Part shown: positions 1-9,027 of the stretch, piece after piece | Numbering within the stretch: position 1 is the first letter of the stretch | Layout: each line of letters begins with the position of its first letter | NCBI GenBank assembly: GCA_000621425.1 | Contig: JHYJ01000006.1 | Coordinates: 1 to 64,000, forward strand | Direction: 5' to 3' | DNA: 64,000 bases | Origin: Lachnospiraceae bacterium AB2028 | GTDB lineage: Bacteria; Bacillota; Clostridia; Lachnospirales; Lachnospiraceae | The notes under the pieces: generated by a model | Told to the model about the DNA's origin: nothing | The model's input: the letters and a program-made list of their open reading frames with translations, nothing else | Database searches by the model: none | Program-made: the position numbers and the translations under genes

Positions 1-2
1 TC

Positions 3-131
3 GGCATCTATCTCGGAAGAAAGATATCCGAAGGAAAACACTACAATGTAGCCATATCACATGCGGCAAAAAAGCTAATCCGAACCATCTATAGGATGGA
101 ACTAACCGGACAAGCTTACTCTCCGAGCTAA
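3..131 (+). CDS. IS110-family transposase, C-terminal end (partial)
   Basis: The window opens inside a reading frame that stops at TAA 129-131. The visible 42 residues include HAAKKLIRTIYRMELTGQAY, which matches the very C-terminus of IS110/IS1111 transposases (Transposase_20 region), where a basic helix with a K-L-x-R-x-I-Y pattern precedes a short tail. These enzymes are DEDD recombinases that move circular intermediates. The catalytic DEDD domain and the serine-containing part lie outside the window, so integrity cannot be judged. The element seems to end shortly before the histidine kinase that follows. Family assignment from such a short piece is probable, not certain. Confidence 0.6.
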   Translation, partial: GIYLGRKISEGKHYNVAISHAAKKLIRTIYRMELTGQAYSPS

Positions 132-291
132 TCAATCAGATATACCTTTTCTGTTTGAGCACCCAATCGGATGCTCTGTTTGTCATGCAATTTTCAAGGA
201 ACTGATTGCTGGAAATAAGTTCCAGCCACTATGCAAATCGCATTTCTGCGTTTTGATCTAAATCTTAAGTTTCAGACTTGACTTCTAATAG
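132..291 (+). other. Structured non-coding stretch after the IS110-type gene
   Basis: No open frame was found here. Several short inverted repeats are visible: GAGCA/TGCTC (157-161/172-176), GCTGGAA/TTCCAGC (208-214/220-226), and GGAACT/AGTTCC (198-203/218-223), which competes with the second. In the IS1111 branch of IS110 elements the guide (bridge) RNA lies 3' of the recombinase gene, so a structured 3' non-coding end would fit. The IS boundary itself is not recognisable, because these elements usually lack clear terminal repeats. Confidence 0.3.
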
Positions 292-333
292 TTAGTCTTT
301 TATTATATTTGTACAGCGGCACATACAGAGGCT

Positions 334-2373
334 ATGTTAGTATTTATGCTCTTGGTTATGGGTATAAATATTGCTCTTTTCCTTGACCAGCCCACAATAA
401 TAGAGTATTTTGGCGTTTCTACGGTACTGCTGGTGGTATTGGGGATATTCCGTCCTGAAGCGATAATGCAGTTTTTCCCTATGACACAGTATGTTGCTTA
501 CATAACCATGTACGCTTTCTCAGGTGTGGCTATGGTATTCATTACATACAGTATCAACCGTTATAAGCTGCAGATGGAAGAAAAAAATGAGATTGCCAGG
601 GAAGCTCTGGAAGCAAAGTCCAATTTCCTTGCAAATATGAGCCATGAGATACGTACACCCATGAACGCCATATATGGTATGGCCGAGATTATGGAGGGGA
701 CGGTTAAGGATAAAGATCAGCAGGAATATATCATGATGATAAAGCGGTCTTCGGAGAACCTTCTTTATATCATCAATGAGATACTGGATTTCTCGAAGGT
801 CGATGCCGGAAAACTGGAAATTGTGGATGAACCTTATAATTTTAGCGAGATGCTTCAGGACGTGGTTACCATGATGGAACTTCGTGCCAGAGAGAAAAAC
901 CTGCAGCTCCGTTTAGATATGCCGCAGAATATACCGCGACTTTTAGGTGGTGATGAAAAAAGAGTAAGGCAGATTCTGATCAATATAATGAATAACGCAA
1001 TAAAGTTTACGAACCGTGGTTCCGTAACTTTAAAAGTTACATGGGAAGAGGCAGTAGGTTTTCCGATTCCCCAGGGAACACTTACAATGCAGGTAATAGA
1101 TACCGGTATCGGTATATCGAAGGAAAATATGGGGATGCTCTTTACCGCTTTCGGCCAGGTCAACACCAAAAAGAACCGGAATGTGGAAGGTACGGGTTTA
1201 GGTCTTGCAATTTGTAAAAACCTTACCGACGAAATGGGCGGTGTGATAAGTGTTGAGTCAGAACTTAATAAGGGCTCTGTTTTTACCGTGGCTATTCCGC
1301 AGAAAATAATAGATGAAGTGCCTGACAATTATGAGATAAAGCGTTTGGAAAACATAATTCCAGGTGGGGGCTATTCTGCGGATTTTGTGGCGCCGAAGGC
1401 AAGGGTACTGGTGGTCGATGATAATAAAGTAAACCTCCAGGTTGCGCAGGAACTTTTGAAACTTTTTGGCATAGAACCGAAACTTGCTACCAGTGGTCAG
1501 GAGGCTATAGATCTTGTGTCCAGGCACTTGGTAAGCTACGATATCATATTTATGGATCATATGATGCCTTATATTGACGGCGCTGAGGCAACCCAGAGGA
1601 TAAGGGCCATAGACAGTGAATATGCAAGAAAGGTTCCGATAATTGCATTGACTGCAAATGCAATAAAGGGTGTTGATAAACAGCTTATTGCTGCCGGAAT
1701 GAACGATTATATTGCAAAGCCAATAAAGGTAGCGCAGCTGGGGGAAATCCTAAAGAGATGGCTGCCCGCAGGAAGGGTATTCCCGGCGGGAACCAGTATG
1801 GAAGATATAGAGCGTGCGGAAAAGAATACGCCCTGGGATGCTCTTCCGGTGGAGGAGTTGCTTGAACGTTTCGAAGGAATAGATACGAATACGGGCATCA
1901 GGAACTGTGCCGGCAATGTGAAGGGCTACATAGAACTTCTGAAAACATATGCGGTATCTAACCTCGGCAATCTTCTGGATGAATATTTTGAAAATGAGGA
2001 TATGGAGAATTATGCCGTTACCGCGCATTCAATCAAAGGTGCAAGCCAGTCGGTAGGTGCCCTTGACGTGGCTGATATGGCGTACTCGCTTGAAAGGGCG
2101 GCAAAGCGTGGAGACATCACTTATATCTGGGACCAGCACGAAGAACTTATAGAGCATTATAATGAGATACTGCTTATGTTAAGGCAGATCTTCTATCCGG
2201 AACATCAGCAGAGCGAAGAAAAGGCAGCTGCCCAGAATAATGCAAGGGCGGCCTTGCAGGCTACCCAGCCGGTTCCCAAGCCTGTATATCAACGCTCTGC
2301 TCCGGGACCTTTATATACACCCTATCTTATGGGAAAAGGCACTGCTAACGAAAATATGGATGAAAACAGCTGA
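334..2373 (+). CDS. Hybrid sensor histidine kinase (HisKA-HATPase-REC-HPt), N-terminus probably lost
   Basis: This is a membrane-bound hybrid kinase for multistep phosphorelay. About two hydrophobic segments (residues 1-75) lead into a HisKA domain with phosphoacceptor His104 in NMSHEIRTPMN. A HATPase_c domain follows, with an N box (NNAIKF) and G boxes (DTGIGIS, GTGLGLAI). A receiver domain has VLVVDDN and phosphoacceptor Asp408 (FMDHMMP), and a C-terminal HPt domain has His565 (AHSIKGAS). The frame is open upstream to a stop at 289-291, right after the IS110-type remnant, with no good ribosome binding site before the first ATG. Only a stub of a sensor region is present, so insertion probably removed the original N-terminus. 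The kinase core is intact. The following LytTR regulator is a plausible partner. Confidence 0.85.
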   Translation: MLVFMLLVMGINIALFLDQPTIIEYFGVSTVLLVVLGIFRPEAIMQFFPMTQYVAYITMYAFSGVAMVFITYSINRYKLQMEEKNEIAREALEAKSNFLANMSHEIRTPMNAIYGMAEIMEGTVKDKDQQEYIMMIKRSSENLLYIINEILDFSKVDAGKLEIVDEPYNFSEMLQDVVTMMELRAREKNLQLRLDMPQNIPRLLGGDEKRVRQILINIMNNAIKFTNRGSVTLKVTWEEAVGFPIPQGTLTMQVIDTGIGISKENMGMLFTAFGQVNTKKNRNVEGTGLGLAICKNLTDEMGGVISVESELNKGSVFTVAIPQKIIDEVPDNYEIKRLENIIPGGGYSADFVAPKARVLVVDDNKVNLQVAQELLKLFGIEPKLATSGQEAIDLVSRHLVSYDIIFMDHMMPYIDGAEATQRIRAIDSEYARKVPIIALTANAIKGVDKQLIAAGMNDYIAKPIKVAQLGEILKRWLPAGRVFPAGTSMEDIERAEKNTPWDALPVEELLERFEGIDTNTGIRNCAGNVKGYIELLKTYAVSNLGNLLDEYFENEDMENYAVTAHSIKGASQSVGALDVADMAYSLERAAKRGDITYIWDQHEELIEHYNEILLMLRQIFYPEHQQSEEKAAAQNNARAALQATQPVPKPVYQRSAPGPLYTPYLMGKGTANENMDENS

Positions 2374-2451
2374 TTGAGTGTTAAATACAATTATGATATA
2401 ATATTACAGATTATGGGGAAATCGAATATTACTGAATGAGGGGTATTATTT

Positions 2452-3147
2452 ATGTTCAGAGTAGCAATTTGTGATGATGAGGCGACTTCACTGCAGCTGA
2501 ATAAGATGTTGACGGAGCAGATACTCGATGAGGAAGGCATATCTTATGAGATAAGAACCTTTGATGATATCGAGCATATGGCTCAGACGTTGAGCAAACC
2601 GGGGGAACAGTTTGATTGTCTGCTTTCTGATATACTGGCTACTGGAATGAATGGCATAGAAGCAGCAGAAAGACTGAGAAGCTTTGGCGAGAAACTTGAT
2701 ATAATCTTTATTTCGATGACTGCAGAATATGCTATGGACGGATACCGGGTGAGAGCCCTTAGGTATTTAAAGAAACCGGTAGAGAAGGAGCAGCTGCGAG
2801 AGGCATTGTTGCTGTCATATAGGAGTCATGCACAGAAGGACGGCATAGCAATAAACTGTGAGGGCAAGTACTACAATGTAGACTATACGGAGATAGTATA
2901 CTGTGAGTCCCAGGCCAGGGAAGTTGAATTCAATCTCCTTGATAAGAAGTTGGTGACACATATGAAGATATCGGATCTTGAGAAGGTCCTGCCGGAGGAC
3001 AGGTTCTTCAGATGCCACCGCTCATATATAGTGAATCTGGACCAGGTGCTGAATATCGAAAGGTATCAGGCTACCATGCGAAACGGCGACCTGCTGCCAA
3101 TCAGCCAGCAGCAGTATACCGAATTAAAGAATAGGCTGAGTCAGTGA
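2452..3147 (+). CDS. LytTR-family response regulator
   Basis: This 231-residue protein has an N-terminal receiver domain (CDDE at 7-10, phosphoacceptor Asp60 in LLSDILATG, a conserved Lys in YLKKPV). A LytTR DNA-binding domain spans about residues 135-228 and carries the typical YVESQ-like stretch (IVYCESQAREVEF) and FFRCHRSYIVN. LytTR regulators bind direct repeats upstream of target promoters. The start is supported by GAGGGG about 9 nt upstream. It lies 78 nt after the hybrid kinase and 7 nt before thiI, so the three genes may be cotranscribed. The pairing with the kinase is inferred from proximity only; AgrA/LytR-type regulators often pair with a different kinase class. Confidence 0.88.
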   Translation: MFRVAICDDEATSLQLNKMLTEQILDEEGISYEIRTFDDIEHMAQTLSKPGEQFDCLLSDILATGMNGIEAAERLRSFGEKLDIIFISMTAEYAMDGYRVRALRYLKKPVEKEQLREALLLSYRSHAQKDGIAINCEGKYYNVDYTEIVYCESQAREVEFNLLDKKLVTHMKISDLEKVLPEDRFFRCHRSYIVNLDQVLNIERYQATMRNGDLLPISQQQYTELKNRLSQ

Positions 3148-3154
3148 GGAAAGG

Positions 3155-4366
3155 ATGTTTCAGGCTTTTTTAATCAAATACGCAGAGATAGCGATAAAAG
3201 GAAAGAACCGTAATATCTTTGAGGATGCCCTGCTTAAGCAGATAAGGCGGTCACTAAAGGATATAGACGGTTCCTTTAATGTGTTTAAGACAAGGGGACG
3301 TGTGCATGTAGAGGCGGACGGGCCTTTTGATTACGATGGTGCACTTGAGAAACTTCAGAAGGTCTTTGGCATAACATCCATATGTCCTGTAAAGGTGCTG
3401 GAGGACGAGGGCTTTGAAAAGCTTACGGATGAGATCATAAGCTATGTTGACGAGGTATACGCGGACAAGAATTTCAGTTTCAAGATGCATGCAAGACGTG
3501 CAAGGAAGGATTATCCTATAGAGTCCATGGACATGAATGCAAGAGTCGGTGAAAAGCTTCTTGAGAAGTTTCCGACATTGACTGTGGATGTCCATGATCC
3601 TGAAGTAATGATAAATGTGGAGATACGTGAAAAGATTTTTATCTACTCTATCATTTATCCCGGGGCAGGGGGCATGCCCATAGGAACCGGTGGAAAGGCC
3701 ATGGTGCTTCTGTCGGGCGGAATAGATTCACCGGTAGCGGCCCATATGATCGCAAAGCGAGGCGTTGTTCTTAATGCGGTTTATTTCCATGCACCGCCGT
3801 ACACCAGCGACAGGGCAAGGCAGAAGGTAGTGGATCTGGCATCTCAGGTTTCCAACTATGCAGGAGCAATATGGCTGCATGTGGTGAATTTTACGGAGAT
3901 ACAGAAGTATATATATGAGAAGTGTCCACATGAAGAGCTGACCATAATCATGCGGCGCTATATGATGAGGATAGCGGAACAGATAGCGGAAAAAACGGAC
4001 TGTCAGGCGCTGGTAACGGGGGAGTCCATTGGACAGGTGGCATCTCAGACCATTTCTTCCCTGACTGTTACAAATGAAGTCTGCAGTATGCCGGTATTCA
4101 GGCCGCTGATCGGGTTTGATAAACAGGAGATAATAGAAAGAGCAGAAAAAATAGGTACCTTTGAGACATCAATACTTCCTTTTGAGGACTGTTGTACCAT
4201 ATGGGTGGCCAAGCATCCTGTAACACATCCCGATGCAAAACGCATACGCAGGCATGAACTTTTCCTAAATGATGAGATAGACCGTATGGTGGCTGATGCT
4301 GTGGAAGGTCGGATCATAATGAAAGTGGACGGGGATGATGTGAAGACGGTTGGTGTAGAAATATAG
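3155..4366 (+). CDS. thiI: tRNA 4-thiouridine sulfurtransferase ThiI
   Basis: ThiI activates uridine-8 of tRNA by adenylation and transfers sulfur to make 4-thiouridine. In many bacteria it also feeds sulfur to thiazole synthesis. The 403 residues contain an N-terminal ferredoxin-like/THUMP region (about 1-170) and a PP-loop ATPase domain with MVLLSGGIDSPVA near 183-195. A later CSMPVFRPLIGFDKQEI segment follows. There is no C-terminal rhodanese domain, as in the short ThiI of Firmicutes, so sulfur must come directly from a cysteine desulfurase that is not encoded nearby. ATG start 7 nt after the regulator stop, with GAGGAAAGG upstream. A strong hairpin terminator follows. Confidence 0.95.
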   Translation: MFQAFLIKYAEIAIKGKNRNIFEDALLKQIRRSLKDIDGSFNVFKTRGRVHVEADGPFDYDGALEKLQKVFGITSICPVKVLEDEGFEKLTDEIISYVDEVYADKNFSFKMHARRARKDYPIESMDMNARVGEKLLEKFPTLTVDVHDPEVMINVEIREKIFIYSIIYPGAGGMPIGTGGKAMVLLSGGIDSPVAAHMIAKRGVVLNAVYFHAPPYTSDRARQKVVDLASQVSNYAGAIWLHVVNFTEIQKYIYEKCPHEELTIIMRRYMMRIAEQIAEKTDCQALVTGESIGQVASQTISSLTVTNEVCSMPVFRPLIGFDKQEIIERAEKIGTFETSILPFEDCCTIWVAKHPVTHPDAKRIRRHELFLNDEIDRMVADAVEGRIIMKVDGDDVKTVGVEI

Positions 4367-4390
4367 TTTTATCATAGTAGTGGTAAATAA

Positions 4391-4420
4391 AAATGCAGTG
4401 CATTTAGCACTGCATTTTTT
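4391..4420. terminator. Bidirectional intrinsic terminator between thiI and the HPr-like gene
   Basis: The inverted repeat AAATGCAGTGC/GCACTGCATTT with a 5-nt loop is followed by a T run on the plus strand, and preceded by an A run that gives T's on the minus strand. It sits between convergent genes. Confidence 0.85.
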
Positions 4421-4451
4421 ATGCATGTCTCTTTAAATATTTTCTGAAATG

Positions 4452-4691
4452 TTATTTTGCGATATAAGGCTGGATGGTATCCAGTATCTTCTTTGCTTCC
4501 GCTTCATCCTCTTCGTGGATATCAAGCTCGATGGGTTTTGAAATATCGAGACTGAATATACCCATGATAGATTTTGCATCAATAACATATCTTCCGGAGA
4601 TCAGGTCAAAGTCACAATCGAATTTGGAGATCTCATTTACAAAAAGCTTTACCTTGTCAATGGAATCAATAAGAATTTCTGTCTTGGTCAT
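4452..4691 (-). CDS. HPr-like protein without the active-site histidine
   Basis: This 79-residue protein has the length and pattern of HPr (PTS phosphocarrier): an N-terminal strand, the central SGRYVIDAKSIMGIFSLDIS that matches the HPr region around the regulatory Ser helix, and the C-terminal DEAEAKKILDTIQPYI. The catalytic GLHARPA motif is absent; the corresponding stretch reads DKVKLFVNEISKFDCDF. The protein therefore cannot carry phosphate as HPr does through His15. Such HPr homologues are common in Clostridia, and their role is unknown. The gene stands alone on the minus strand, downstream of the NlpC/P60 gene. Confidence 0.75.
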   Translation of the reverse strand: MTKTEILIDSIDKVKLFVNEISKFDCDFDLISGRYVIDAKSIMGIFSLDISKPIELDIHEEDEAEAKKILDTIQPYIAK

Positions 4692-4787
4692 TGGCGAATT
4701 CCCTCCTTCAATTTATCATTGATATATTAAAACAAGGGGGGGATAAAGTCAAGGCGGGGACAAAAACTTTACCTATTTCCAATACCG

Positions 4788-6209
4788 TCAGAATAGTATG
4801 GGCATTACATAGCTGTTTATGTTTGCAAGCCATGTGGTGCCGTTTTTGCGTCTTACAGTAAGTGGCGTGACAGCAACTGTATTTTGTGCCAGTATGTTGA
4901 ATTCGCCACTGCTGTCTGAAACAGATCCGAGGGCGCTTATGACATAGTTCACACCGTCTACGGTACCCAGGTAGATCATTGTGTGACCGGACATATAAAG
5001 CGGCGTACCGGGGTAGCATGCTGCGATAGCGGCAGTCTTTTGTGCGTTGTCCATATCGCTTATATCAACGCAGGTTCCGGGAACACATTTCTGCCAGTTT
5101 GTATTTCTCGGCATATCAAGTCCAAAGCATCTGTATACGTTCCTTACAAGTGCGGAGCAGTCTACGGAATCAAGCATTCCACCCCAGCCGTAGGTATCGC
5201 CGAGATACTTAAATGAAAGATTTACAACATTGGCTGAAGTCATGGGAAGGAATCCTACATTTACATCCTTGTTCTGTGCAATCAGTGCAATCTGCTTTAT
5301 GCAGTTTCCATTTGCATCTCTTGTGGGAACATATACGGCGTAGTTGTTCCAGGTGCCGCGGCCCCAGATATTCTGGGGAAGGTCTTTTTCCGGAACAAGC
5401 TTAAGCGTTGTCCCCATTGTAAGGAGCAGGTCTGATGTTGCCGGTGAATAGTGTGACTTGGATAAGTGGAAATAGTCGGTAGTTACTACAACAAAATCCG
5501 TGCCTGTGGTGTCGTTCTGCCACATGTCAAGCCACTCTGTTTTATTTTGGCAGAATGCTATATCCATGGCATCTACCCAGCCGGATACGTTATCGGAGTA
5601 TCCCCAGTAATAAACGTGTCCACTTACGAAAGCGTACTGTTTTACAAGGAAGGGTTCATTTACCTTGAGTGAGGAAAGTACAACTTCATCATCCGTATCT
5701 CCTTCGCTGTATCCTATGTAGTCAGGAGTAGGTATGGACTTGATCTGTGTCTGTTTTACGCCAAGCGCGTAGAATGGCTTAAGGGTTCCATCCCAGGTGG
5801 AGGCTTTGATGCTTTCTGTAACTGCAGAATAATATGCGGCAGTATCTGCTGAAACGCTGTTTACATATATGGGTTTCTGTGGCATTTCGCTGATAATGCT
5901 TGCTGCTAAAAATTCCTTTAATTCAGTTGCATCATAGCTTGAGTCTATTTTGGTAAGATCATTCATGTTGCATTCTTCTGTAGATAGAGCAGATGCATTG
6001 AAACGGTCGATATGTTCAGGTGTCATAAGAAGGGCTGATGCAAGTTCGCCGGAGCGTGCGTTCCAGTATTCTGCAGTACACATTTCTGCAGATACGGTAC
6101 TCTCAGTATGCGGGGCGGCAAGTACAGTTTCGGTAAATGTAGTTTGTACTAAGCAGACAGTTAGAAGGAATGCTGATATCTTTTTTATTACTGATTTAAA
6201 TTTTTTCAT
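4788..6209 (-). CDS. Secreted SH3/NlpC-P60 cell-wall hydrolase
   Basis: This 473-residue protein has a signal peptide (basic start, hydrophobic core to about 31, cleavage near VLAAPH). A middle region resembles SH3-like modules (VKQYAFVSGHVYYWGYSDNV, residues about 190-300). A C-terminal NlpC/P60 papain-like domain follows, with the nucleophile Cys351 in DSVDCSALVRNVY and the partner His in GHTMIYLG. NlpC/P60 enzymes cut peptide bonds in peptidoglycan stems, typically D-Glu-gamma-DAP. The domain order (SH3 modules before the catalytic domain) is that of clostridial dipeptidyl-peptidase VI-like enzymes. It is transcribed divergently from mtaB with about 180 nt between them. Confidence 0.88.
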   Translation of the reverse strand: MKKFKSVIKKISAFLLTVCLVQTTFTETVLAAPHTESTVSAEMCTAEYWNARSGELASALLMTPEHIDRFNASALSTEECNMNDLTKIDSSYDATELKEFLAASIISEMPQKPIYVNSVSADTAAYYSAVTESIKASTWDGTLKPFYALGVKQTQIKSIPTPDYIGYSEGDTDDEVVLSSLKVNEPFLVKQYAFVSGHVYYWGYSDNVSGWVDAMDIAFCQNKTEWLDMWQNDTTGTDFVVVTTDYFHLSKSHYSPATSDLLLTMGTTLKLVPEKDLPQNIWGRGTWNNYAVYVPTRDANGNCIKQIALIAQNKDVNVGFLPMTSANVVNLSFKYLGDTYGWGGMLDSVDCSALVRNVYRCFGLDMPRNTNWQKCVPGTCVDISDMDNAQKTAAIAACYPGTPLYMSGHTMIYLGTVDGVNYVISALGSVSDSSGEFNILAQNTVAVTPLTVRRKNGTTWLANINSYVMPILF

Positions 6210-6387
6210 GTATAGCCTCCTGAGAATATTTTTAACAGTTCAAGGCTAATGTATCATAAAATGGTAAAAATGGAAAATTTCTTCGTTGTAAATGAATATA
6301 GACAAAAAAGAAAAATGTTGTAAAAATAGTAAAATAATTTCTGGTATGTTAACAATCAGAACCAGCTGATAAGGAAATGACTATAAA

Positions 6388-7869
6388 ATGAAAACTTCGG
6401 ATAACAAAGGACGGCGTGTGGCACTTCATAATCTGGGGTGCAAGGTAAACGCGTATGAAATAGACGCTGTCAGGGAAATTTTAATCGGTAACGGTTATGA
6501 GATAGTTCCTTTTGATGAGCAGGCAGATATATACATAGTGAATACCTGTACTGTCACAAATATAGCGGATAGGAAAAGCAGGCAGATGCTTCATCGGGCA
6601 AAAAAACGCAATCCTGATGCAGTTGTGGTTGCCATGGGCTGTTATGTGCAAAGCCGGGGCGCGGCAGCGTCAGAAGATGATGCTATAGATATCTGCATAG
6701 GTAACAACCGGAAGACGGAGATTGTCCGGATTATAGAAGATTATCTGGAACATCGTAAAGGTGTTTCTAATGGCGCAGATGAGTATTATGCTGATAACCT
6801 GACAGAATCCGTGGAATACGAGGATATGCACCTGGAAAATATCGACAGCCATACCAGGGCATATATAAAGATACAGGACGGATGCAATCAGTTCTGTTCC
6901 TATTGCATGATCCCTTATGCCAGAGGCAGGGTGAGGAGCAGGAAGCCGGAAGAAGTGGTGGCAGAAATAAGGGCACTGTCAGAAAATGGTGTCAGCGAGT
7001 TTGTGGTGACAGGCATACATTTAAGCTCTTATGGGACGGACTTTGATATAAAAGGAAAAATCGTTCCGGCTGATACATTCGGGCCGGATCATCTTATAGA
7101 TATCCTGACACAGATAAGCTCTATCGAAAAAGTAAAGCGCATTCGTCTCGGAAGCCTTGAACCCAGGATAATGACAGAGGACTTTGTATGTCGGCTCAGC
7201 AGTCTGGAAAAGATCTGTCCGCATTTTCACCTTTCACTTCAGAGCGGTTCAGATACCGTGCTGAAGCGGATGAACAGGCATTATGACGCTGCCGAATATC
7301 TGGAATGCGTTAATCTGCTCAGAAAATATTTTGACAATCCTGCAATTACGACGGATATAATCGCAGGTTTTCCGGGGGAGACTGAGGAGGAATTTGAGCA
7401 GAGCGTAAGCTTTGCGGAAAAGGTCGATTTCTTTGAGATGCATATCTTCCCGTATTCAAAGAGAAGCGGGACTCCTGCGGCGGTAATGCCCGGACAGCTT
7501 AGCGAAGCAGAGAAGGCAGAAAGGGTGGGACGGCTTGAGGCTGCTGAAAAGAAGCTTTCCGAAAACTACAGAATGACACAGGTAGGGCAAGTTCGCGAGG
7601 TGCTTTTCGAGGAAATGCGAGAGTTTGACGGCAGGAAATACTTTTTCGGACATACAAGGGAATATGTGAAGGTACTGGTGCCGGTGGATGATGAATGTAT
7701 GGCTACTGATGATGCAGGGAACCGGTTGCTGCTTAAACAGGGAATGATTGCAAAAGCGCTTATACGCGGGCTTTATGACGGCCCTGAAAGCGGCGCTGAC
7801 GGAAGGGCGGCGTCTGTCGGTCATGGCAGAATGTATGTCCTGGCTGATTTGATAAATGATAAAGGATAA
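6388..7869 (+). CDS. mtaB: tRNA t6A37 methylthiotransferase MtaB
   Basis: MtaB is a radical SAM enzyme that turns t6A37 of tRNA into ms2t6A. The 493 residues show an N-terminal UPF0004 domain (HNLGCKVNAYEID, then NTCTVTN and AMGCYVQ supply the three Cys of the auxiliary cluster). A radical SAM core follows with the CxxxCxxC motif Cys166-Cys170-Cys173 (CNQFCSYC). A C-terminal TRAM-like region has the extended tail seen in MtaB. LGCKVN near the start separates MtaB from MiaB/RimO. Notably tsaE and tsaB, which help make the t6A substrate, lie at the other end of the window. Confidence 0.93.
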   Translation: MKTSDNKGRRVALHNLGCKVNAYEIDAVREILIGNGYEIVPFDEQADIYIVNTCTVTNIADRKSRQMLHRAKKRNPDAVVVAMGCYVQSRGAAASEDDAIDICIGNNRKTEIVRIIEDYLEHRKGVSNGADEYYADNLTESVEYEDMHLENIDSHTRAYIKIQDGCNQFCSYCMIPYARGRVRSRKPEEVVAEIRALSENGVSEFVVTGIHLSSYGTDFDIKGKIVPADTFGPDHLIDILTQISSIEKVKRIRLGSLEPRIMTEDFVCRLSSLEKICPHFHLSLQSGSDTVLKRMNRHYDAAEYLECVNLLRKYFDNPAITTDIIAGFPGETEEEFEQSVSFAEKVDFFEMHIFPYSKRSGTPAAVMPGQLSEAEKAERVGRLEAAEKKLSENYRMTQVGQVREVLFEEMREFDGRKYFFGHTREYVKVLVPVDDECMATDDAGNRLLLKQGMIAKALIRGLYDGPESGADGRAASVGHGRMYVLADLINDKG

Positions 7870-7947
7870 GATATAATATAGGGACGCATTGTGAGATTAC
7901 GGAGCATAGGCTGTTCCGTTCTAAAAGATGTCAAAGAGGATGTTTAC

Positions 7948-8235
7948 ATGGCAGATATAAACAACACACAGTTTTTCAAGGTCCAGTCAGAAGAGGATGA
8001 CGGCGTAAGGCAGATACTGCAGGATGTCTATATCGCGCTTTCTGAAAAAGGATACAATCCTGTCAATCAGATAGTCGGATATATCATGTCCGGCGATCCT
8101 ACATATATCACCAGCCATAAGAATGCCAGGAGCATCATAATGAAGGCTGAGCGTGACGAACTGGTAGAGGAGATGCTGACGGAGTATATCAGGTTTAACG
8201 GCTGGTCAGACGAGGACGACGAGGACGATATCTGA
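7948..8235 (+). CDS. IreB-family regulatory protein (DUF965)
   Basis: This 95-residue protein carries the IreB pattern [28 protein letters not shown] and ends in an acidic tail. In Enterococcus faecalis, IreB is a phosphorylation target of the IreK kinase and a negative regulator of cephalosporin resistance. ATG 7948 is preferred over the upstream in-frame start at 7891 because AAAGAGGA lies just before it and the family begins near this point. Its stop overlaps the ruvX start (TGATG), and the ireB-ruvX-DUF1292 order is conserved in Firmicutes (yrzL-yrrK-yrzB in B. subtilis). Confidence 0.9.
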   Translation: MADINNTQFFKVQSEEDDGVRQILQDVYIALSEKGYNPVNQIVGYIMSGDPTYITSHKNARSIIMKAERDELVEEMLTEYIRFNGWSDEDDEDDI

Positions 8236-8684
8236 TGCGGATAATGGGACTCGATTTTGGCAGTAAGACTGTGGGTGTAGCAATAAGCGACGCTCTTCTT
8301 ATTACTGCACAGGGGCGCGAGATCATAAGACGGGAGCATGCATCTAAACTCAGGCGTACCCTTGCCCGTATTGAAGAACTAATAGTGGAGAATGATGTAA
8401 GTGAGATAGTTCTCGGCGAACCCCTTAATATGGACGGAACCGCCGGAGAAAGAGTAAGGCTCACACATGAATTCAAGGAAATGCTTGAACGCAGGACAGG
8501 ACTGCCGGTTCATTTGTGGGATGAGAGGCTTACTACTGTTGCTGCAGATGAATATATGAAAGAGGCCGGGATCCCGAGAGAAAAACGCAAGGATTATGTG
8601 GACGAGATCGCGGCGGTTTTTATTTTGCAGGGATACCTAAACCGTCTGGCAGACGAGAAGAGGAAAGGTGGAGACAATGAATAA
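8235..8684 (+). CDS. ruvX: RuvX/YqgF Holliday-junction resolvase-like nuclease
   Basis: This 149-residue RNase H-fold protein begins [19 protein letters not shown], the first catalytic Asp strand of YqgF. It continues with [17 protein letters not shown] and [17 protein letters not shown] and ends with [13 protein letters not shown], which carries the last acidic residue. Family members are linked to 16S rRNA processing or Holliday junction resolution. Length is normal. It overlaps ireB by one base (TGATG) and DUF1292 by 8 bases, so translation is coupled. Confidence 0.93.
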   Translation: MRIMGLDFGSKTVGVAISDALLITAQGREIIRREHASKLRRTLARIEELIVENDVSEIVLGEPLNMDGTAGERVRLTHEFKEMLERRTGLPVHLWDERLTTVAADEYMKEAGIPREKRKDYVDEIAAVFILQGYLNRLADEKRKGGDNE

Positions 8685-8931
8685 GATCACTTTAACTTCA
8701 GATGAAGGTGAAAATATAGAACTGTATATTGTTGAGCAGACCACGCTTGGCGGGGTGAATTATTATCTTGCTACAGAAGAGGAATCCGGTGATTCCGATG
8801 CGTGGATATTAAAGGATGAGTCTGGGAAGGAGGATGAGGAGGCTCTCTTTACCATAGTAGAGGATGAGACGGAGCTTGCTGCCGTTGCGGGAGTGTTCAG
8901 CGAATTATTGGAAGATACCGATATAGTCTGA
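8677..8931 (+). CDS. DUF1292 protein (YrzB-like)
   Basis: This 84-residue acidic protein matches DUF1292: [21 protein letters not shown], then [20 protein letters not shown] and [20 protein letters not shown]. Function is unknown, but it is a conserved neighbour of ruvX in Firmicutes. ATG 8677 is preferred because AGGTGGAG lies just upstream; an in-frame GTG at 8668 would put the start inside that site. It overlaps the ruvX end. About 95 nt without a gene separate it from RNase J. Confidence 0.88.
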   Translation: MNKITLTSDEGENIELYIVEQTTLGGVNYYLATEEESGDSDAWILKDESGKEDEEALFTIVEDETELAAVAGVFSELLEDTDIV

Positions 8932-9027
8932 AACACCTGCGGCTGCGGAAAACTGCCGTTATGCATATGTCTTTTGTCCGGGCAGTATGGGAAAGGTGCT
9001 GGACCGGGCATGAATGTGAGGTAGAAG

